The notes: generated from the sequence alone by a model not told the origin. DNA of 64,000 bases from Brevibacterium luteolum (GCF_013004595.1 NZ_JABEMC010000001.1:124001-188000); one strand, 5' to 3'; shown: positions 18,926 to 27,709, counted from the stretch's first letter. Program-made: numbers and translations.

Positions 18926-19513
18926 ATGACCCAAATAACAGACCGCTATCCCGCCGCTGAGCTTACCGACCTGCCCGCTGACATCCGCACCCGCATCGAG
19001 GAGGTCGCCGAACAGACCGGATTCGTGCCCAACGTCTTCATCCACCTCGCCCGCCGGCCAGCCGAGTTCCGTGCCTTCTTCGCGTACTACGACGCGCTCA
19101 TGGAGAAGGAAACCGGCAACCTCACCAAGGCCGATAGGGAGATGATCGTGACCGTCACCTCGGCGGCCAACAGCTGCCTGTACTGTGTCGTCGCCCACGG
19201 GGCCGTGCTGCGGATCTTCGAGAAGGACCCCTACATCGCCGATCAGGTGGCGCTGGACTACCGGCATGCCGACATTCCCGCCCGGCAGATGGCGATGCTC
19301 GACTTCGCGATGAAGGTCCAGCAGACCCCGTGGCTCATCTGCGATGACGACTTCGCAGCACTGGCCGAACACGGCTTCGACGATGAAGACGCCTGGGACA
19401 TCACCGCGATCACCGGGTTCTTCGGCCTGTCCAACCGGATGGCGACAGTCACTGGGATGGCACCGAACCCCGAGTTCTATCTCATGGGCCGGGTGCCCCG
19501 CGACAAACGGTGA
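18926..19513 (+). CDS. Peroxidase-related enzyme (AhpD/CMD-like)
   Basis: A 195-residue alkylhydroperoxidase-D-like protein of the 'peroxidase-related enzyme' group. The redox motif is C84-x2-C87 in NSCLYCVVAHG, followed by the conserved acidic/His positions typical of AhpD proton relays. The family reduces peroxides using an external thiol donor. The ORF could begin at GTG 18920, but the -10 box TATCGT lies 6 nt before ATG 18926, favouring a leaderless start there. It is monocistronic and convergent with a small membrane protein. Confidence 0.85.
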   Translation: MTQITDRYPAAELTDLPADIRTRIEEVAEQTGFVPNVFIHLARRPAEFRAFFAYYDALMEKETGNLTKADREMIVTVTSAANSCLYCVVAHGAVLRIFEKDPYIADQVALDYRHADIPARQMAMLDFAMKVQQTPWLICDDDFAALAEHGFDDEDAWDITAITGFFGLSNRMATVTGMAPNPEFYLMGRVPRDKR

Positions 19514-19678
19514 CACCTCAGTCGGCCGGTGGCACCTCAGTCGGCGCCGCCCCGGTCTGTGACGGCCCTGTCGGTGACATCCCAGCACCCGCCGAGTCCT
19601 GAACAGACATCGCGCACCCGTTCTTCACGCTCACGCAAGCAGCGCGGGGCGCGGCACATGCGGGTGGGCAGGGCCCAA

Positions 19679-20188
19679 TCACGCAGAACGATTATGATGC
19701 CTCGCCGGCTGAGGGCCCTGCGCGTGGGGTGCCGCACCGGCTGCGGCAGCCGGTGCGACGAGCGTGCGGGCCTGCACCCAGGTGAAGGCGGCGAGCACAC
19801 AGAACAGCACCGCATCGAGGGCGATGTAGACCAGATGCACGGCACTTCCCGGGGCGCCGGTGCCGTTCAAGACCGCTTCGGTGCGGGCGTTGAGCAGCGG
19901 GCGGACGATGGCGACCTTGATGAGCACGATGCCGGTGATCGTCGCGAGCAGCGTCCAGGCCGGGCGGACCTGCCGGGTCATGATGACGGCTGCGATGAGC
20001 ATGATCGCGAGCACGCCTTCGACGATGTTCATCGCAGTGAACACGAGCCGCCCAATCCCCAGCCCCAGCGGGATCGTGATCCCCGGCGCCTGGAACTTCA
20101 GGGGTGCCTCGATGAGGTCGATGGCGATGATGAGGCCCAGCCAGATCGCAGGGATGATGAGCCGGGCGGTCAGGGCAGCAAAGCGCAT
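19679..20188 (-). CDS. Four-helix membrane protein of unknown function
   Basis: A 169-residue protein with four hydrophobic helices (RLIIPAIWLGLIIAIDLIEAP; LVFTAMNIVEGVLAIMLIAAV; WTLLATITGIVLIKVAIV; VYIALDAVLFCVLAAFTWV) and a short polar tail rich in Ala, His and Gln. The first loop, IEAPLKFQAPGI, is reminiscent of small DUF4149-like membrane proteins, but the match is weak. The start ATG 20188 has no strong SD. It stands alone between convergent and co-directional neighbours. Confidence 0.7.
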   Translation of the reverse strand: MRFAALTARLIIPAIWLGLIIAIDLIEAPLKFQAPGITIPLGLGIGRLVFTAMNIVEGVLAIMLIAAVIMTRQVRPAWTLLATITGIVLIKVAIVRPLLNARTEAVLNGTGAPGSAVHLVYIALDAVLFCVLAAFTWVQARTLVAPAAAAGAAPHAQGPQPARHHNRSA

Positions 20189-20239
20189 GAGCGCAGTCTA
20201 CGCCCGGCCTGCACCTCCGCCGTCAGCTGACCAGCATGC

Positions 20240-21304
20240 TCAACCGATGATCCCAAAACGGTAGCCGGCGTCCTGGTAGTGCTTGATGATCGCCGGCAGC
20301 GCCTGGGTCGTCAGCTGTTTGTTCTTCGCATCGTGCATGAGTACGACCTCGACGTTCGGGTTCTTCTCAGCGTCCCGGCGCTGGGTCAGGCGCTTGAGCT
20401 GACCGGCGACGTCGTGGGGTCTGCGGCTGGCCGGTTCGGCATCGCCGTTGACGGTTGACCAGTCGACCCACGTTGCGCCCCGGTCGGCGAGTGCCGCATC
20501 GGCGGCTTGCATGTTCTTCCACGACATGTGCCCGCCGGGATACCGGTAGGCCGTCGAAGCGTAGTCCTCACCGAGCACCCCGCGCACGGCCTTGACCGCA
20601 CGGTCGTAGTCTCGGCCGATCTGCCCGGCGGCGGCCTGCTTGCCGGGGTACAGCCGCTTGTAGTCATGCGAGTGCGAATGGATCGCCACCGCGCTGCCCT
20701 GGTCGATGACCTCTCGCACGATCGGCGCTGTGGAGTTGTTGATCTGCTTGCCCACTTGGAAGAACGTCGCATGCACGTCGTGGTCGCTCATCACCTTCAG
20801 GTTCTTCGTCGTCTGCTCCGTCGGCCCGTCATCGAAGGTGAGGAACACGATCTTCTCATCCGGGTACCCCTTCGCCTCGCTGCCCTCGTGCAGCCACCGG
20901 CTGACGTCCGCAGCAGGGTAGGCGTAGTCCTCGGCGGCGGCCGCATAGGCCTTGCCCGGTGCCACGCCCGAGGCGGCAGGCGCCTTTTCGACCAGCTCGC
21001 CGGGCGGCCGGGTCGGGGTCTCCTGCGGGGCGGTGAGCTCAGGCTGTCGGCTCGTGTCCGGCTGCTTGTCACCGGCGTCGCCGAGGCGGGCCTCCGGTTC
21101 GGTCTCCGGCCTGGACTCGCGGCGTTCGGCAGTGGAGTGGGAGGCCGGCTCGGCTTGGTGGGTCTCGGCGTATCCGGCTGCGACGGTGCGTGCCGAGTGT
21201 GTGTCGTGCAGCAGGGTGTGGGCGGCGGCCGGGGCGACGGTCAGGGCGCCGAGCCCGACAGTGGTGCAGGCAGCCAGAGTCGCCAGTCGCTGACGCGAAG
21301 TCAT
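20240..21304 (-). CDS. Secreted polysaccharide deacetylase (NodB domain)
   Basis: A 354-residue exported carbohydrate esterase family 4 enzyme, expected to deacetylate peptidoglycan or another amino-sugar polymer. The signal peptide is TSRQRLATLAACTTVGLGALTVAPAAA. An Ala/Glu/Pro-rich linker (~35-120) precedes the NodB domain (~165-350). Metal and catalytic motifs are FLTFDDGP, HSHSHDY and RYPGGHMSW, with the last His in VLMHDAKNK. I start at ATG 21304, with AAGGA upstream, because the signal peptide begins there; the frame is open 27 codons farther upstream. The linker contains a dispersed-repeat copy (EKAPAASGVAPG). Confidence 0.9.
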   Translation of the reverse strand: MTSRQRLATLAACTTVGLGALTVAPAAAHTLLHDTHSARTVAAGYAETHQAEPASHSTAERRESRPETEPEARLGDAGDKQPDTSRQPELTAPQETPTRPPGELVEKAPAASGVAPGKAYAAAAEDYAYPAADVSRWLHEGSEAKGYPDEKIVFLTFDDGPTEQTTKNLKVMSDHDVHATFFQVGKQINNSTAPIVREVIDQGSAVAIHSHSHDYKRLYPGKQAAAGQIGRDYDRAVKAVRGVLGEDYASTAYRYPGGHMSWKNMQAADAALADRGATWVDWSTVNGDAEPASRRPHDVAGQLKRLTQRRDAEKNPNVEVVLMHDAKNKQLTTQALPAIIKHYQDAGYRFGIIG

Positions 21305-21618
21305 GGGGGAAGTCCTTCCGCGGTTGCGTTCTTCTCCGCATTCAACTCCCGATTCGCCCCGAATGCGAGGACCCAGGCCGGTCATGCCGCGACTTTCTCA
21401 TCTCGGCTCCAGCCGCGCGGCGGTGGGATGCCCTCCGATGTGCAGGGACCTGGGCGGGTTCATCGGGGTTTCACCGCGGTGTCACGAGATTGCCACACGG
21501 GTGCGCCGTTCGATCACCTGAGCGCGTGATGGGGCAGGGTACATTGGCTCCCAACTGCCCATCCTGTGCCCGCCCGGCATCGCCGCCGGCAGGCCACGAC
21601 TGAGACGAAGGACATCCG
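21305..21618. other. Divergent spacer, deacetylase / VWA gene
   Basis: No gene. TACATT at 21540-21545 may be the -10 box for the VWA gene (leader ~70 nt). No operator or riboswitch is recognised. Confidence 0.35.
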
Positions 21619-23700
21619 ATGAGATTGCCCACTCGCATCGCAGCCGCACTCGCCGCGTGCGCTCTGACGCTGAGCATCCCGACCGTCGGCTCCGCTGCCA
21701 CCACCGTCGACCGCGCCGCGGACGCGACCGCTGCCGAGTCGGCCACCGCCTCGGGCGCGGACACTCCAGCGGCTGGTCCGCTTGCAGATCCCGCCACCGC
21801 CGGCGGTTCGACTGCAGGCAGCAGCGGCGGCAGTCAGCCGATCATGCTCATCATCGACGGTTCGGGCTCGATGAAGGCCGCCGACGTCGACGACAAAGGC
21901 ACCACCCGGTTGGATGCTGCGAAGGATGCGGCCAAAGACGTCATCGACAACCTCAACGACAGCGCCCAGGTCGGCCTGACCGCCTACGGCATGAACACCG
22001 GCAGCTCTGATGCAGAGAAGGCCGCCGGCTGCAAGGACATCGAGGTGCTCTCCGCAGTCGAGCCGATCGACCGCGACGGGTTGAAGAAGCAGGTCGACTC
22101 GATCAAGGCCTCCGGCTACACACCGATCGGCGAAGCACTGAAAAAGGCCGCCGAAGAGCTGCCTGGCGAGGGCTCCGGCGGCATCGTGCTGCTGTCCGAT
22201 GGTGAGGACACCTGCGCTCCACCGCCGCCGTGCGACGTGGCCAAGGAGCTCGTCGAAGACGGCGTCGACCTCAAGATCCACACTGTCGGCCTGCGCGTCG
22301 ACGAGAACGCCCGCAAGGAACTCACCTGCATCGCCGATGAGACGCAGGGCACCTACGCTGATGCCGAGGACACCACCAGCCTGCAGGCCTCGATGCAGGC
22401 CGCTGCGCGGGCCGCACTGACCGGCTACGAGGCCCAGGGCACCCCGATCACCGGTGGTGAGGACCGCGCGTCCGCCGCCGACATCCAGCCCGGCCAGTAC
22501 CTCGACAGCCTGCCCTCGGCCACCGGCAAGATCACCGAGTCGACCGGCATGCGCAGCTACAGGTTCCACCTCGACGAGGGCGAGCGCGGCCTGCTCTCAG
22601 CGACGATGGTCCAGCCGTGGTCGGATTCCGGACGGGTGGATCATGACGCGGTGAACCTGGTCGTCAGCGCTGCGGAGGAGGAGAGCTGCAGGCGCAGCGA
22701 CACGACGCTGGCCAATGCGATGAACCTCGGCGATCTGCCGCCGAGCGCCTTCATCGACACCGGTGCGATCGGCCCGGACAACGCCCGCGTCGAAGGGTCC
22801 GATTGCTTCACCGAGGCCGGGGACTACATCGTCACCGTCGAGCGCACCGGCGGCAGCGACCAGACGAAGGACACGCCGTTCCCGCTTGAGCTCAACCTCG
22901 TCGTCCAGCCCGGAACCGATCCCGATGACTTCCCGGAGCCCGCGACCGGCCCGGAGCAGCTCGACTTCCTGCCCGCACCCGGTCATCAGGCGAGCCCGCT
23001 CGGCGGCGGCACCTCTTTCGGCACCGCCCCGGAGCTCACGGACCCAGTGGTGACCTCGAGCATCAACGTCGGCGAGGTGCAGTACTTCAAGGTGCCGGTC
23101 AAATACGGCCAGCAGATCCGCGTGCGCGCCGACTTCGAAGTCCCCGGCAAGGACAAGGCGGTGACGGGCAACCCGAACCTGTGGATCCTCAACCCGCTGC
23201 GCCAGGAGGTCACCTCGGTGCGTCCCGGCGAACCCGGTGCACACGACTTCGACAACCAGGAGGACATCTTCGGCGACGAGGGCCACGCCTATACCGGCAG
23301 CCGGCAGGCCACGGTACTGGCGCTCAACTCCGCGGTGCCGGTCAACCCGCGCAACCTCGACGGCGAAGACGACCCGAAGTTCAAGACCTCACCGGTGAGC
23401 TTCGACGGGTTCTACTACTTCGCCTTCAGCTACTCCGACCTCCACGGCGAGTCCTTCGGCACACCGGGGGAGTATACGCTGAGCTGGGATGTCGTCGGCG
23501 ACCCGACCGACGGTCCGGGTGCTGAAGGCGCAGGGGATACCGATGATGACGGCGCCGATCAGGCTGCCAGCGGTGGCCAGTCGGTGTGGATGAGTGCACT
23601 CACGTGGGGCGGCATCGCCCTTGGAGCGATCGTGCTCATCGGTGCGGTGCTGGTGGCGATCCTGCTGCTGCGCACCCGCCGCGCACGCCTCGGCGGCTGA
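21619..23700 (+). CDS. Exported, membrane-anchored von Willebrand factor A protein
   Basis: A 693-residue surface protein. A signal peptide (~1-27, ending TVGSAA) is followed by a Thr/Ala/Ser linker with an in-frame dispersed repeat (ESATASGADTP). The VWA domain (~73-250) has the MIDAS start D80-G-S-G-S and GIVLLSDGEDTC. Residues ~280-620 look like two beta-rich domains (SYRFHLDEGERGLLSATMVQP; VQYFKVPVKYGQQIRVRADF). The C-terminus has one membrane helix (~665-685) and a basic stop-transfer tail. GAAGGA lies 6 nt before ATG. VWA proteins bind ligands via metal; the ligand is unknown. Confidence 0.88.
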   Translation: MRLPTRIAAALAACALTLSIPTVGSAATTVDRAADATAAESATASGADTPAAGPLADPATAGGSTAGSSGGSQPIMLIIDGSGSMKAADVDDKGTTRLDAAKDAAKDVIDNLNDSAQVGLTAYGMNTGSSDAEKAAGCKDIEVLSAVEPIDRDGLKKQVDSIKASGYTPIGEALKKAAEELPGEGSGGIVLLSDGEDTCAPPPPCDVAKELVEDGVDLKIHTVGLRVDENARKELTCIADETQGTYADAEDTTSLQASMQAAARAALTGYEAQGTPITGGEDRASAADIQPGQYLDSLPSATGKITESTGMRSYRFHLDEGERGLLSATMVQPWSDSGRVDHDAVNLVVSAAEEESCRRSDTTLANAMNLGDLPPSAFIDTGAIGPDNARVEGSDCFTEAGDYIVTVERTGGSDQTKDTPFPLELNLVVQPGTDPDDFPEPATGPEQLDFLPAPGHQASPLGGGTSFGTAPELTDPVVTSSINVGEVQYFKVPVKYGQQIRVRADFEVPGKDKAVTGNPNLWILNPLRQEVTSVRPGEPGAHDFDNQEDIFGDEGHAYTGSRQATVLALNSAVPVNPRNLDGEDDPKFKTSPVSFDGFYYFAFSYSDLHGESFGTPGEYTLSWDVVGDPTDGPGAEGAGDTDDDGADQAASGGQSVWMSALTWGGIALGAIVLIGAVLVAILLLRTRRARLGG

Positions 23701-23714
23701 CATGCACTGCGCCG

Positions 23715-23753
23715 AACCGCCTCGGGGCCGCAAGATCGGCGCCCGAGGCGGTT
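23715..23753. terminator. Bidirectional terminator built from the dispersed repeat
   Basis: AACCGCCTCGGG (23715-23726) and CCCGAGGCGGTT (23742-23753) pair perfectly, continued inward by GCCG/CGGC. The stem consists of two opposed repeat units and lies between convergent genes. Confidence 0.75.
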
Positions 23754-23825
23754 CCTGCGTTCCGCCCGCTGGTGCGGTGGCCGAGCTGTGTGGTGACTGG
23801 TTGGTAAGGCGGCCGGGCTGTCAGG

Positions 23826-24377
23826 TCATTGGGGGCCGCGGGTCATGCGGATCTCAGCCAGGTCATCAGCGGCCGCGTCGACGTTGCGGGTGCCGTCGGG
23901 TGTGAAGCCGTTGCGGGCGTAGAAGCTGCGGGCGCGCGGATTGTCCTCGGCCACCCACAGGGTGGCCGGCGCAGTGTCGATCGCCGCATCCAAAAGCGCC
24001 TGGCCGAGACCGGTTCCGTAGTGGCTGCTGAGGATGTACAGCGCCCACAGCTCCAAGCCGGTGCGGTCGTCGTCGCGGGCCCCACCGACGCTCGCGAACC
24101 CGATGACATCGGTGCTCGGCAACAGGCCCGGTGTCGTGACCGGGGTGCCGGCGTCTGTGCGAATGGCCAGGCGAGTGCGCGCACATGACTCTGGCTGCGT
24201 CAGCCACTGTGCCCACTGCTCGGTGCGGGTGGCCAACACCGCATCGTCGTAGAAGCGCTCATCCAGCAGGTGGCCGTAGGCTTCCCGCCATCCGGCGACG
24301 TGCACGCGCGCAATCGCGGCCCCGAGCTCAACGTCGGGCTGCGGACTGGCCTGTGGGGTGATGATGGCGAAGGGCAT
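23826..24377 (-). CDS. GNAT family N-acetyltransferase
   Basis: A 183-residue acetyl-CoA-dependent acyltransferase. The GNAT core is visible as GLELWALYILSSHYGTGLGQALLDAAI (motif A, with the pyrophosphate loop HYGTGLG) and WVAEDNPRARSFYARNGFTPDGTR (motif B). The N-terminal VHVAGWREAYGHLLDERFYDD is typical of the RimI-like/YkkB group. The acceptor substrate cannot be predicted. It is divergent from the cupin gene across a 46-bp gap. Confidence 0.88.
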   Translation of the reverse strand: MPFAIITPQASPQPDVELGAAIARVHVAGWREAYGHLLDERFYDDAVLATRTEQWAQWLTQPESCARTRLAIRTDAGTPVTTPGLLPSTDVIGFASVGGARDDDRTGLELWALYILSSHYGTGLGQALLDAAIDTAPATLWVAEDNPRARSFYARNGFTPDGTRNVDAAADDLAEIRMTRGPQ

Positions 24378-24410
24378 GACAGCACCCTAGAGGAGGGGTT
24401 CGGGCTCGTC

Positions 24411-24416
24411 TAGACT
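24411..24416 (+). promoter_or_regulatory. -10 element of leaderless cupin gene
   Basis: TAGACT, 7 nt, then ATG 24424; no SD. Confidence 0.55.
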
Positions 24417-24423
24417 CGGAGTC

Positions 24424-24765
24424 ATGTCCTTCTCGATCATCGACGTCGGCAGCGAGCTGCTCGAACGCGCCGCCGACGAGCCGACGAAGCTGGCGACCAA
24501 ACGGATTCCCTCGGACAATGCCGCAATCGTGCGTATCCTCATCGCGATGCGCACTGGCGCGCAGCTGTCCGATCACCCCAACCCCGGTGAGGCAGTCATC
24601 ACGATCCATCGCGGAGCTGCCACCCTGACCGGCGAATCTGGTGAAGCGATCGCCCTCGACTCCGGCGAGACCGCCGACATCCCGCAGGAAACCCATCGGC
24701 TTGATGCCGACCGTGACACGATCGCTGTGCTCACCCTTATCCACCGCAGCCGCCTGCAGTCCTGA
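24424..24765 (+). CDS. Small cupin-domain protein
   Basis: A 113-residue single-domain cupin. The first motif region is GAQLSDHPNPGEAVITIHRGAATLTGE and the second is DIPQETHRLDADRDTIAVLTLI. Only some of the usual metal-binding His/Glu positions are clear, so it may bind a metal weakly or act as a sensor. A TAGACT box 7 nt before ATG indicates a leaderless mRNA. Function unknown. Confidence 0.8.
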   Translation: MSFSIIDVGSELLERAADEPTKLATKRIPSDNAAIVRILIAMRTGAQLSDHPNPGEAVITIHRGAATLTGESGEAIALDSGETADIPQETHRLDADRDTIAVLTLIHRSRLQS

Positions 24766-24858
24766 ACCATCGCCGGTCAGTACGCCGTCAGCCGGCAGAC
24801 GTGCTGGCAGGCCGGTCAGCAGATCCTGGCAATCCGCTCCAGGTGACCGCCAGGTCCC

Positions 24859-24887
24859 TTGTCCTCCCTGGGCAATGTTGGCAGAGT
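24859..24887 (+). promoter_or_regulatory. Promoter for leaderless SRPBCC gene
   Basis: TTGTCC (24859-24864), 17-bp spacer, CAGAGT (24882-24887), then 7 nt to ATG 24895. Confidence 0.45.
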
Positions 24888-24894
24888 TGCAGAC

Positions 24895-25365
24895 ATGACT
24901 GAGAACGCTACGAACATCACTGTCACCCGCACGATCGATGCCCCGGCCAAGGAGATCTTCGACCTGCTCAGCCTGCCGGAGCGCCATCACGAGTTCGATG
25001 GCTCGGGCATGGTGCGCTCAGATGACAAGTCGGATCGCATTCAGGCGGTCGGCGAAGTGTTCGTCATGAACATGCACGCCGAGCACATGGGTGGGGATTA
25101 CCAGACGTACAACCACGTCACCGCCTTCGACCGCGACAAGATGATCGGCTGGCAGCCGGCTCCGGAGAAGAACAAAGACAACCCGGACGGCTGGGAGTGG
25201 CTGTACGAGCTGCGCCCGCTCAGCGCCGACTCGACCGAGGTGACGCTCACCTACGACTGGTCGAAGATCGACGATGAGAAGCTCGCCTCGATCTTCCCGC
25301 TGGTGAGCGAGGCCGAACTCGACGACTCCCTCAATCAGCTCGCCGCCGCCGTATCCGGAAGCTGA
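24895..25365 (+). CDS. SRPBCC/polyketide cyclase-like protein
   Basis: A 156-residue START-like (SRPBCC) fold protein with a hydrophobic ligand cavity. Family features are the opening ITVTRTIDAPAKEIFDLLSLPERHHEFDGSG and the late strand TEVTLTYDW. Members bind or modify lipids or aromatic compounds; no ligand is suggested here. The ORF is open farther upstream, but ATG 24895 fits a promoter placing the transcript start at the ATG. A terminator hairpin follows. Confidence 0.85.
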   Translation: MTENATNITVTRTIDAPAKEIFDLLSLPERHHEFDGSGMVRSDDKSDRIQAVGEVFVMNMHAEHMGGDYQTYNHVTAFDRDKMIGWQPAPEKNKDNPDGWEWLYELRPLSADSTEVTLTYDWSKIDDEKLASIFPLVSEAELDDSLNQLAAAVSGS

Positions 25366-25366
25366 G

Positions 25367-25387
25367 CCACCGCCTCGGGAGCGGAAC
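25367..25387. repeat. Dispersed repeat, intergenic copy
   Basis: GCCACCGCCTCGGGAGCGGA, inverted relative to the CCCGAGGCGGTGGC form, directly after the SRPBCC stop. Confidence 0.7.
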
Positions 25388-25404
25388 CCCCCGGCATCAG
25401 GAAT

Positions 25405-25436
25405 CGCCCGGTCGCTGTCAGCGCAGCGACCGGGCG
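25405..25436. terminator. Bidirectional hairpin terminator
   Basis: CGCCCGGTCGCTG (25405-25417) and CAGCGACCGGGCG (25424-25436) form a perfect 13-bp stem with a 6-nt loop between convergent genes. Confidence 0.8.
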
Positions 25437-25479
25437 ACCGTCATGCCGAGGGGCGGTCTCACGGCCGCACGGCAGCAGA

Positions 25480-26091
25480 TCAGTCCTCGGTGACCTCACC
25501 GGTATCGGCGTCGACGGTGACCTCTTCTGAGTCGCCGTTCTGCGCGATGTCGAACTGGTACTTCAGGCGGTTGTCGTCCCAGCTGTAAGACCATTCCGTG
25601 ATCCGGCCGTCACGCACCTCAAGGGCCTTGTCGCGGGCCTCGTCGAAGGTCATCGGATCATTGAGATCGATGGCCTCCTCCTTGTCGTTGGTGCTGTCCT
25701 CTTCGGTCTTGACGATCTCACCGGTGTCGGCGTTGATGTCGACCTCGTGGTCGGTGCCGTCGACGAGCGTCGCGACGGTCCAGACCCAAGCGCTGTGGTC
25801 GTCCTCCCAATCGATCTCGATGGAGTGGACGGTGCCCTCGCCGACCTCCTGGGTGGCGGCGTCGATGGCATCCTGGGCGCTGGTGGCGAACTCATGGGTG
25901 GCCAGGTCGGCGTCCTTGGGGGTGCCGTCACCGGAGTCCGCGCCCGAGGTGTCCCCACCGGTGTCCTCGGAGGTCGCCTCCGCGCCTGCGGGCTGGGTCG
26001 GGCTGTCATCAATGGCGTCGTCGCCTCCGCTGCAGCCGGCGAGGACTGCGGCGACGGACACTGCTGCGATACCTGCCAGAACTCTGCGCAT
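25480..26091 (-). CDS. PepSY-domain lipoprotein
   Basis: A 203-residue lipoprotein with lipobox LAGC (Cys ~20), an acidic linker rich in Asp/Ser/Gly, and two PepSY-like modules. The first is AQDAIDAATQEVGEGTVHSIEIDWEDDHSAWVWTVATLVDGTDHEVDINADTGEIV; the second repeats the pattern and ends EEVTVDADTGEVTED. PepSY domains often inhibit extracellular peptidases or bind wall components; here the role is unknown. SD AAGGAG lies upstream of ATG 26091. The protein is strongly acidic. Confidence 0.85.
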   Translation of the reverse strand: MRRVLAGIAAVSVAAVLAGCSGGDDAIDDSPTQPAGAEATSEDTGGDTSGADSGDGTPKDADLATHEFATSAQDAIDAATQEVGEGTVHSIEIDWEDDHSAWVWTVATLVDGTDHEVDINADTGEIVKTEEDSTNDKEEAIDLNDPMTFDEARDKALEVRDGRITEWSYSWDDNRLKYQFDIAQNGDSEEVTVDADTGEVTED

Positions 26092-26200
26092 AAGGTGCTC
26101 CTTCGTCGGCGGATTGATCAGCTTCAGGATACCAGCGTCGGATCAAGGCGCCTTGTGCAGCCGATGTCGGCGTGCGAGCGGTTCTGCGCTGCACATGACG

Positions 26201-26234
26201 GTGCCCGGGGCAGCAGAAGCGCTGCCCCGGGCAC
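26201..26234. terminator. Hairpin terminator of the DJ-1/PfpI gene
   Basis: GTGCCCGGGGCAGC (26201-26214) and GCTGCCCCGGGCAC (26221-26234) form a perfect 14-bp stem with a 6-nt loop, downstream of the minus-strand gene ending at 26278. Confidence 0.75.
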
Positions 26235-26277
26235 CGGAGTCACTGCTGCAGCCGGCGGACCGGTCAGCAGCTGAACG

Positions 26278-26814
26278 TCACTTCGAGAGGGCTTCGATGA
26301 GTGCCTTGTTGAAGACCTCCAGATCACCGGGGTTGCGAGAGGTGATGAGGTTTCCGTCGACGACGAGTTCGGAGTCCTCCCAGGTCGCCCCGGCGTTCTG
26401 CATATCGACCTTGAGTGACTCGTACGAGGTCAGCCTGCGCCCCTTGGCCAGACCGGTCTGGGCGAGGATCCAGGGAGCGTGGCAGATCGCAGCGACAGGC
26501 TTGCCGGCTGCGAAGAATGCCTCGACGAGTGCGCCGGCATCGGCATCAAGGCGCAGTGAGTCGGCGTTGAGCGTGCCGCCGGGCAGCACGAGCATGTCGT
26601 AGTCAGCGGCATCTGCATCGGCGACCGGGACGTCGACGTCGAAGACCTCGGCGTGCTCCCAGTCGCCCTCCATCGCCTGCAGAGTGCCCTGGCTGGGGGA
26701 CACGATGAATGTCTGCGCGCCGGCCTCGTCAAGCGCCGTGCGCGGGCTGGTGAGTTCGACCTGCTCGACGCCGCGTGTGAGCAGGAATGCAACCTTCTTA
26801 TCGGACAGGGCCAT
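26278..26814 (-). CDS. DJ-1/PfpI family protein (YhbO/Hsp31-like)
   Basis: A 178-residue DJ-1/PfpI superfamily protein of the type 1 glutamine amidotransferase fold. The nucleophile elbow is AICHAPWIL, with Cys followed by His, and the acidic partner is in VEQVELTSPRTALDEAGA. This matches the PfpI/YhbO subgroup, for which protease and deglycase activities have been proposed. ATG 26814 is preceded by AAGGAGCACC; the much longer open frame upstream is not credible. Probably a stress protein of the cytoplasm. Confidence 0.9.
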   Translation of the reverse strand: MALSDKKVAFLLTRGVEQVELTSPRTALDEAGAQTFIVSPSQGTLQAMEGDWEHAEVFDVDVPVADADAADYDMLVLPGGTLNADSLRLDADAGALVEAFFAAGKPVAAICHAPWILAQTGLAKGRRLTSYESLKVDMQNAGATWEDSELVVDGNLITSRNPGDLEVFNKALIEALSK

Positions 26815-26877
26815 GGTGCTCCTTCCATCGGGTGTGTGATCCACATCTGCATAAACGCCGCAACCCGGGCGAGTATT

Positions 26878-26920
26878 CCATGCCCGAGGCGACGGTTCCC
26901 GTGCCCGAGGTGGTGGTGGG
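26878..26920. repeat. Dispersed repeat, two intergenic units
   Basis: CCATGCCCGAGGCGACGG and CCGTGCCCGAGGTGGTGG, ~21 bp apart, between the PfpI and GntR genes. Confidence 0.7.
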
Positions 26921-26935
26921 CTCGCATCGTCCGGC

Positions 26936-27613
26936 TCAGAGACCGCCGGTGCCCAGGGCGGTGCGCACCATCGTCTCGAAGTGGCTGACGTGCTCAGCGG
27001 CCAGGTCGGCGGCGCGCTCGCCGTCGCCGTCGAGGATCGCGGCCAGCAGCTCGGCGTGCTCGCCGACGTGCTGCGGGACCCCGCGCAGGCGCAGTGCGAG
27101 GACGCACCAGATGCGGGTGGCGAGGCTGTCGAGCCGGATGAGCGTCTCACTCAGGTGCGGATTGCCGGCGGCAGTGTAGATCGTCCGGTGCACACGGGTG
27201 TCGAACTCCAGCAGGCTCCGCGCATCGACCGCCGCGGCCGTGCTGATCGCACCAGACGTGTCGATCGCCGCGGCCTCGGCGGCGAGCGCTGCGAGCTGGC
27301 TGCGCAGCTGCGGATCCTGGCAAGCGGCAGCCCGCCGTGCGGCGACGGGCTCGAGGATGCTGCGCAGTTCGGAGATGTCGACGAGGTCGGCGATCTCGAC
27401 CTGCGTGGCGAAGGTGCCGCGGCGCGGATACGAGACGACGAGGTGTTCGCTCTCCAGGCGCTTGAGCGCTTCGCGCAACGGGGTGCGGCCGATCCCGAAC
27501 TCTGCTGCGAGGTTCGCCTCGCGGATCGGCTCACCTGGGGCGATGTCGAGCATCACGAGTGCATCGCGCAGGCGCACATAGGCCCGCTCGGCCAGTGAGC
27601 TCGCCTCCGGCAT
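26936..27613 (-). CDS. GntR family (FCD) transcriptional regulator
   Basis: A 225-residue regulator with an N-terminal winged helix (EANLAAEFGIGRTPLREALKRLESEHLVVSYPRRGTFAT) and a C-terminal FCD ligand domain with metal-type residues in SLLEFDTRVHRTIYTAAGN and GEHAELLAAI. I start at ATG 27613 because GGGGAG lies 6 nt upstream; ATG 27619 directly abuts it. The gene is divergent from soxB, with a TGATATATCA palindrome between them, so it probably controls the sarcosine oxidase operon. Effector unknown; sarcosine or a metabolite is an inference. Confidence 0.88.
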   Translation of the reverse strand: MPEASSLAERAYVRLRDALVMLDIAPGEPIREANLAAEFGIGRTPLREALKRLESEHLVVSYPRRGTFATQVEIADLVDISELRSILEPVAARRAAACQDPQLRSQLAALAAEAAAIDTSGAISTAAAVDARSLLEFDTRVHRTIYTAAGNPHLSETLIRLDSLATRIWCVLALRLRGVPQHVGEHAELLAAILDGDGERAADLAAEHVSHFETMVRTALGTGGL

Positions 27614-27670
27614 CAGCATCTCCCCTCATCGCGCCGCACTGCGGTGAACGAACCGCGGCGAAAGGACCTC

Positions 27671-27699
27671 TTGACGAGATCCTAGTCACATTCTACTGT
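27671..27699 (+). promoter_or_regulatory. Promoter of the sarcosine oxidase operon
   Basis: TTGACG (27671-27676), 17-bp spacer, TACTGT (27694-27699). The predicted start near 27706 gives a leader of about 100 nt before soxB. Confidence 0.65.
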
Positions 27700-27709
27700 G
27701 GTGTCACAT

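Noticed and set aside
26815..27150. Upstream extension of the DJ-1/PfpI frame
   Set aside because: Sequence is Ser/Arg-rich, overlaps the GntR gene, and AAGGAG is placed exactly before ATG 26814.
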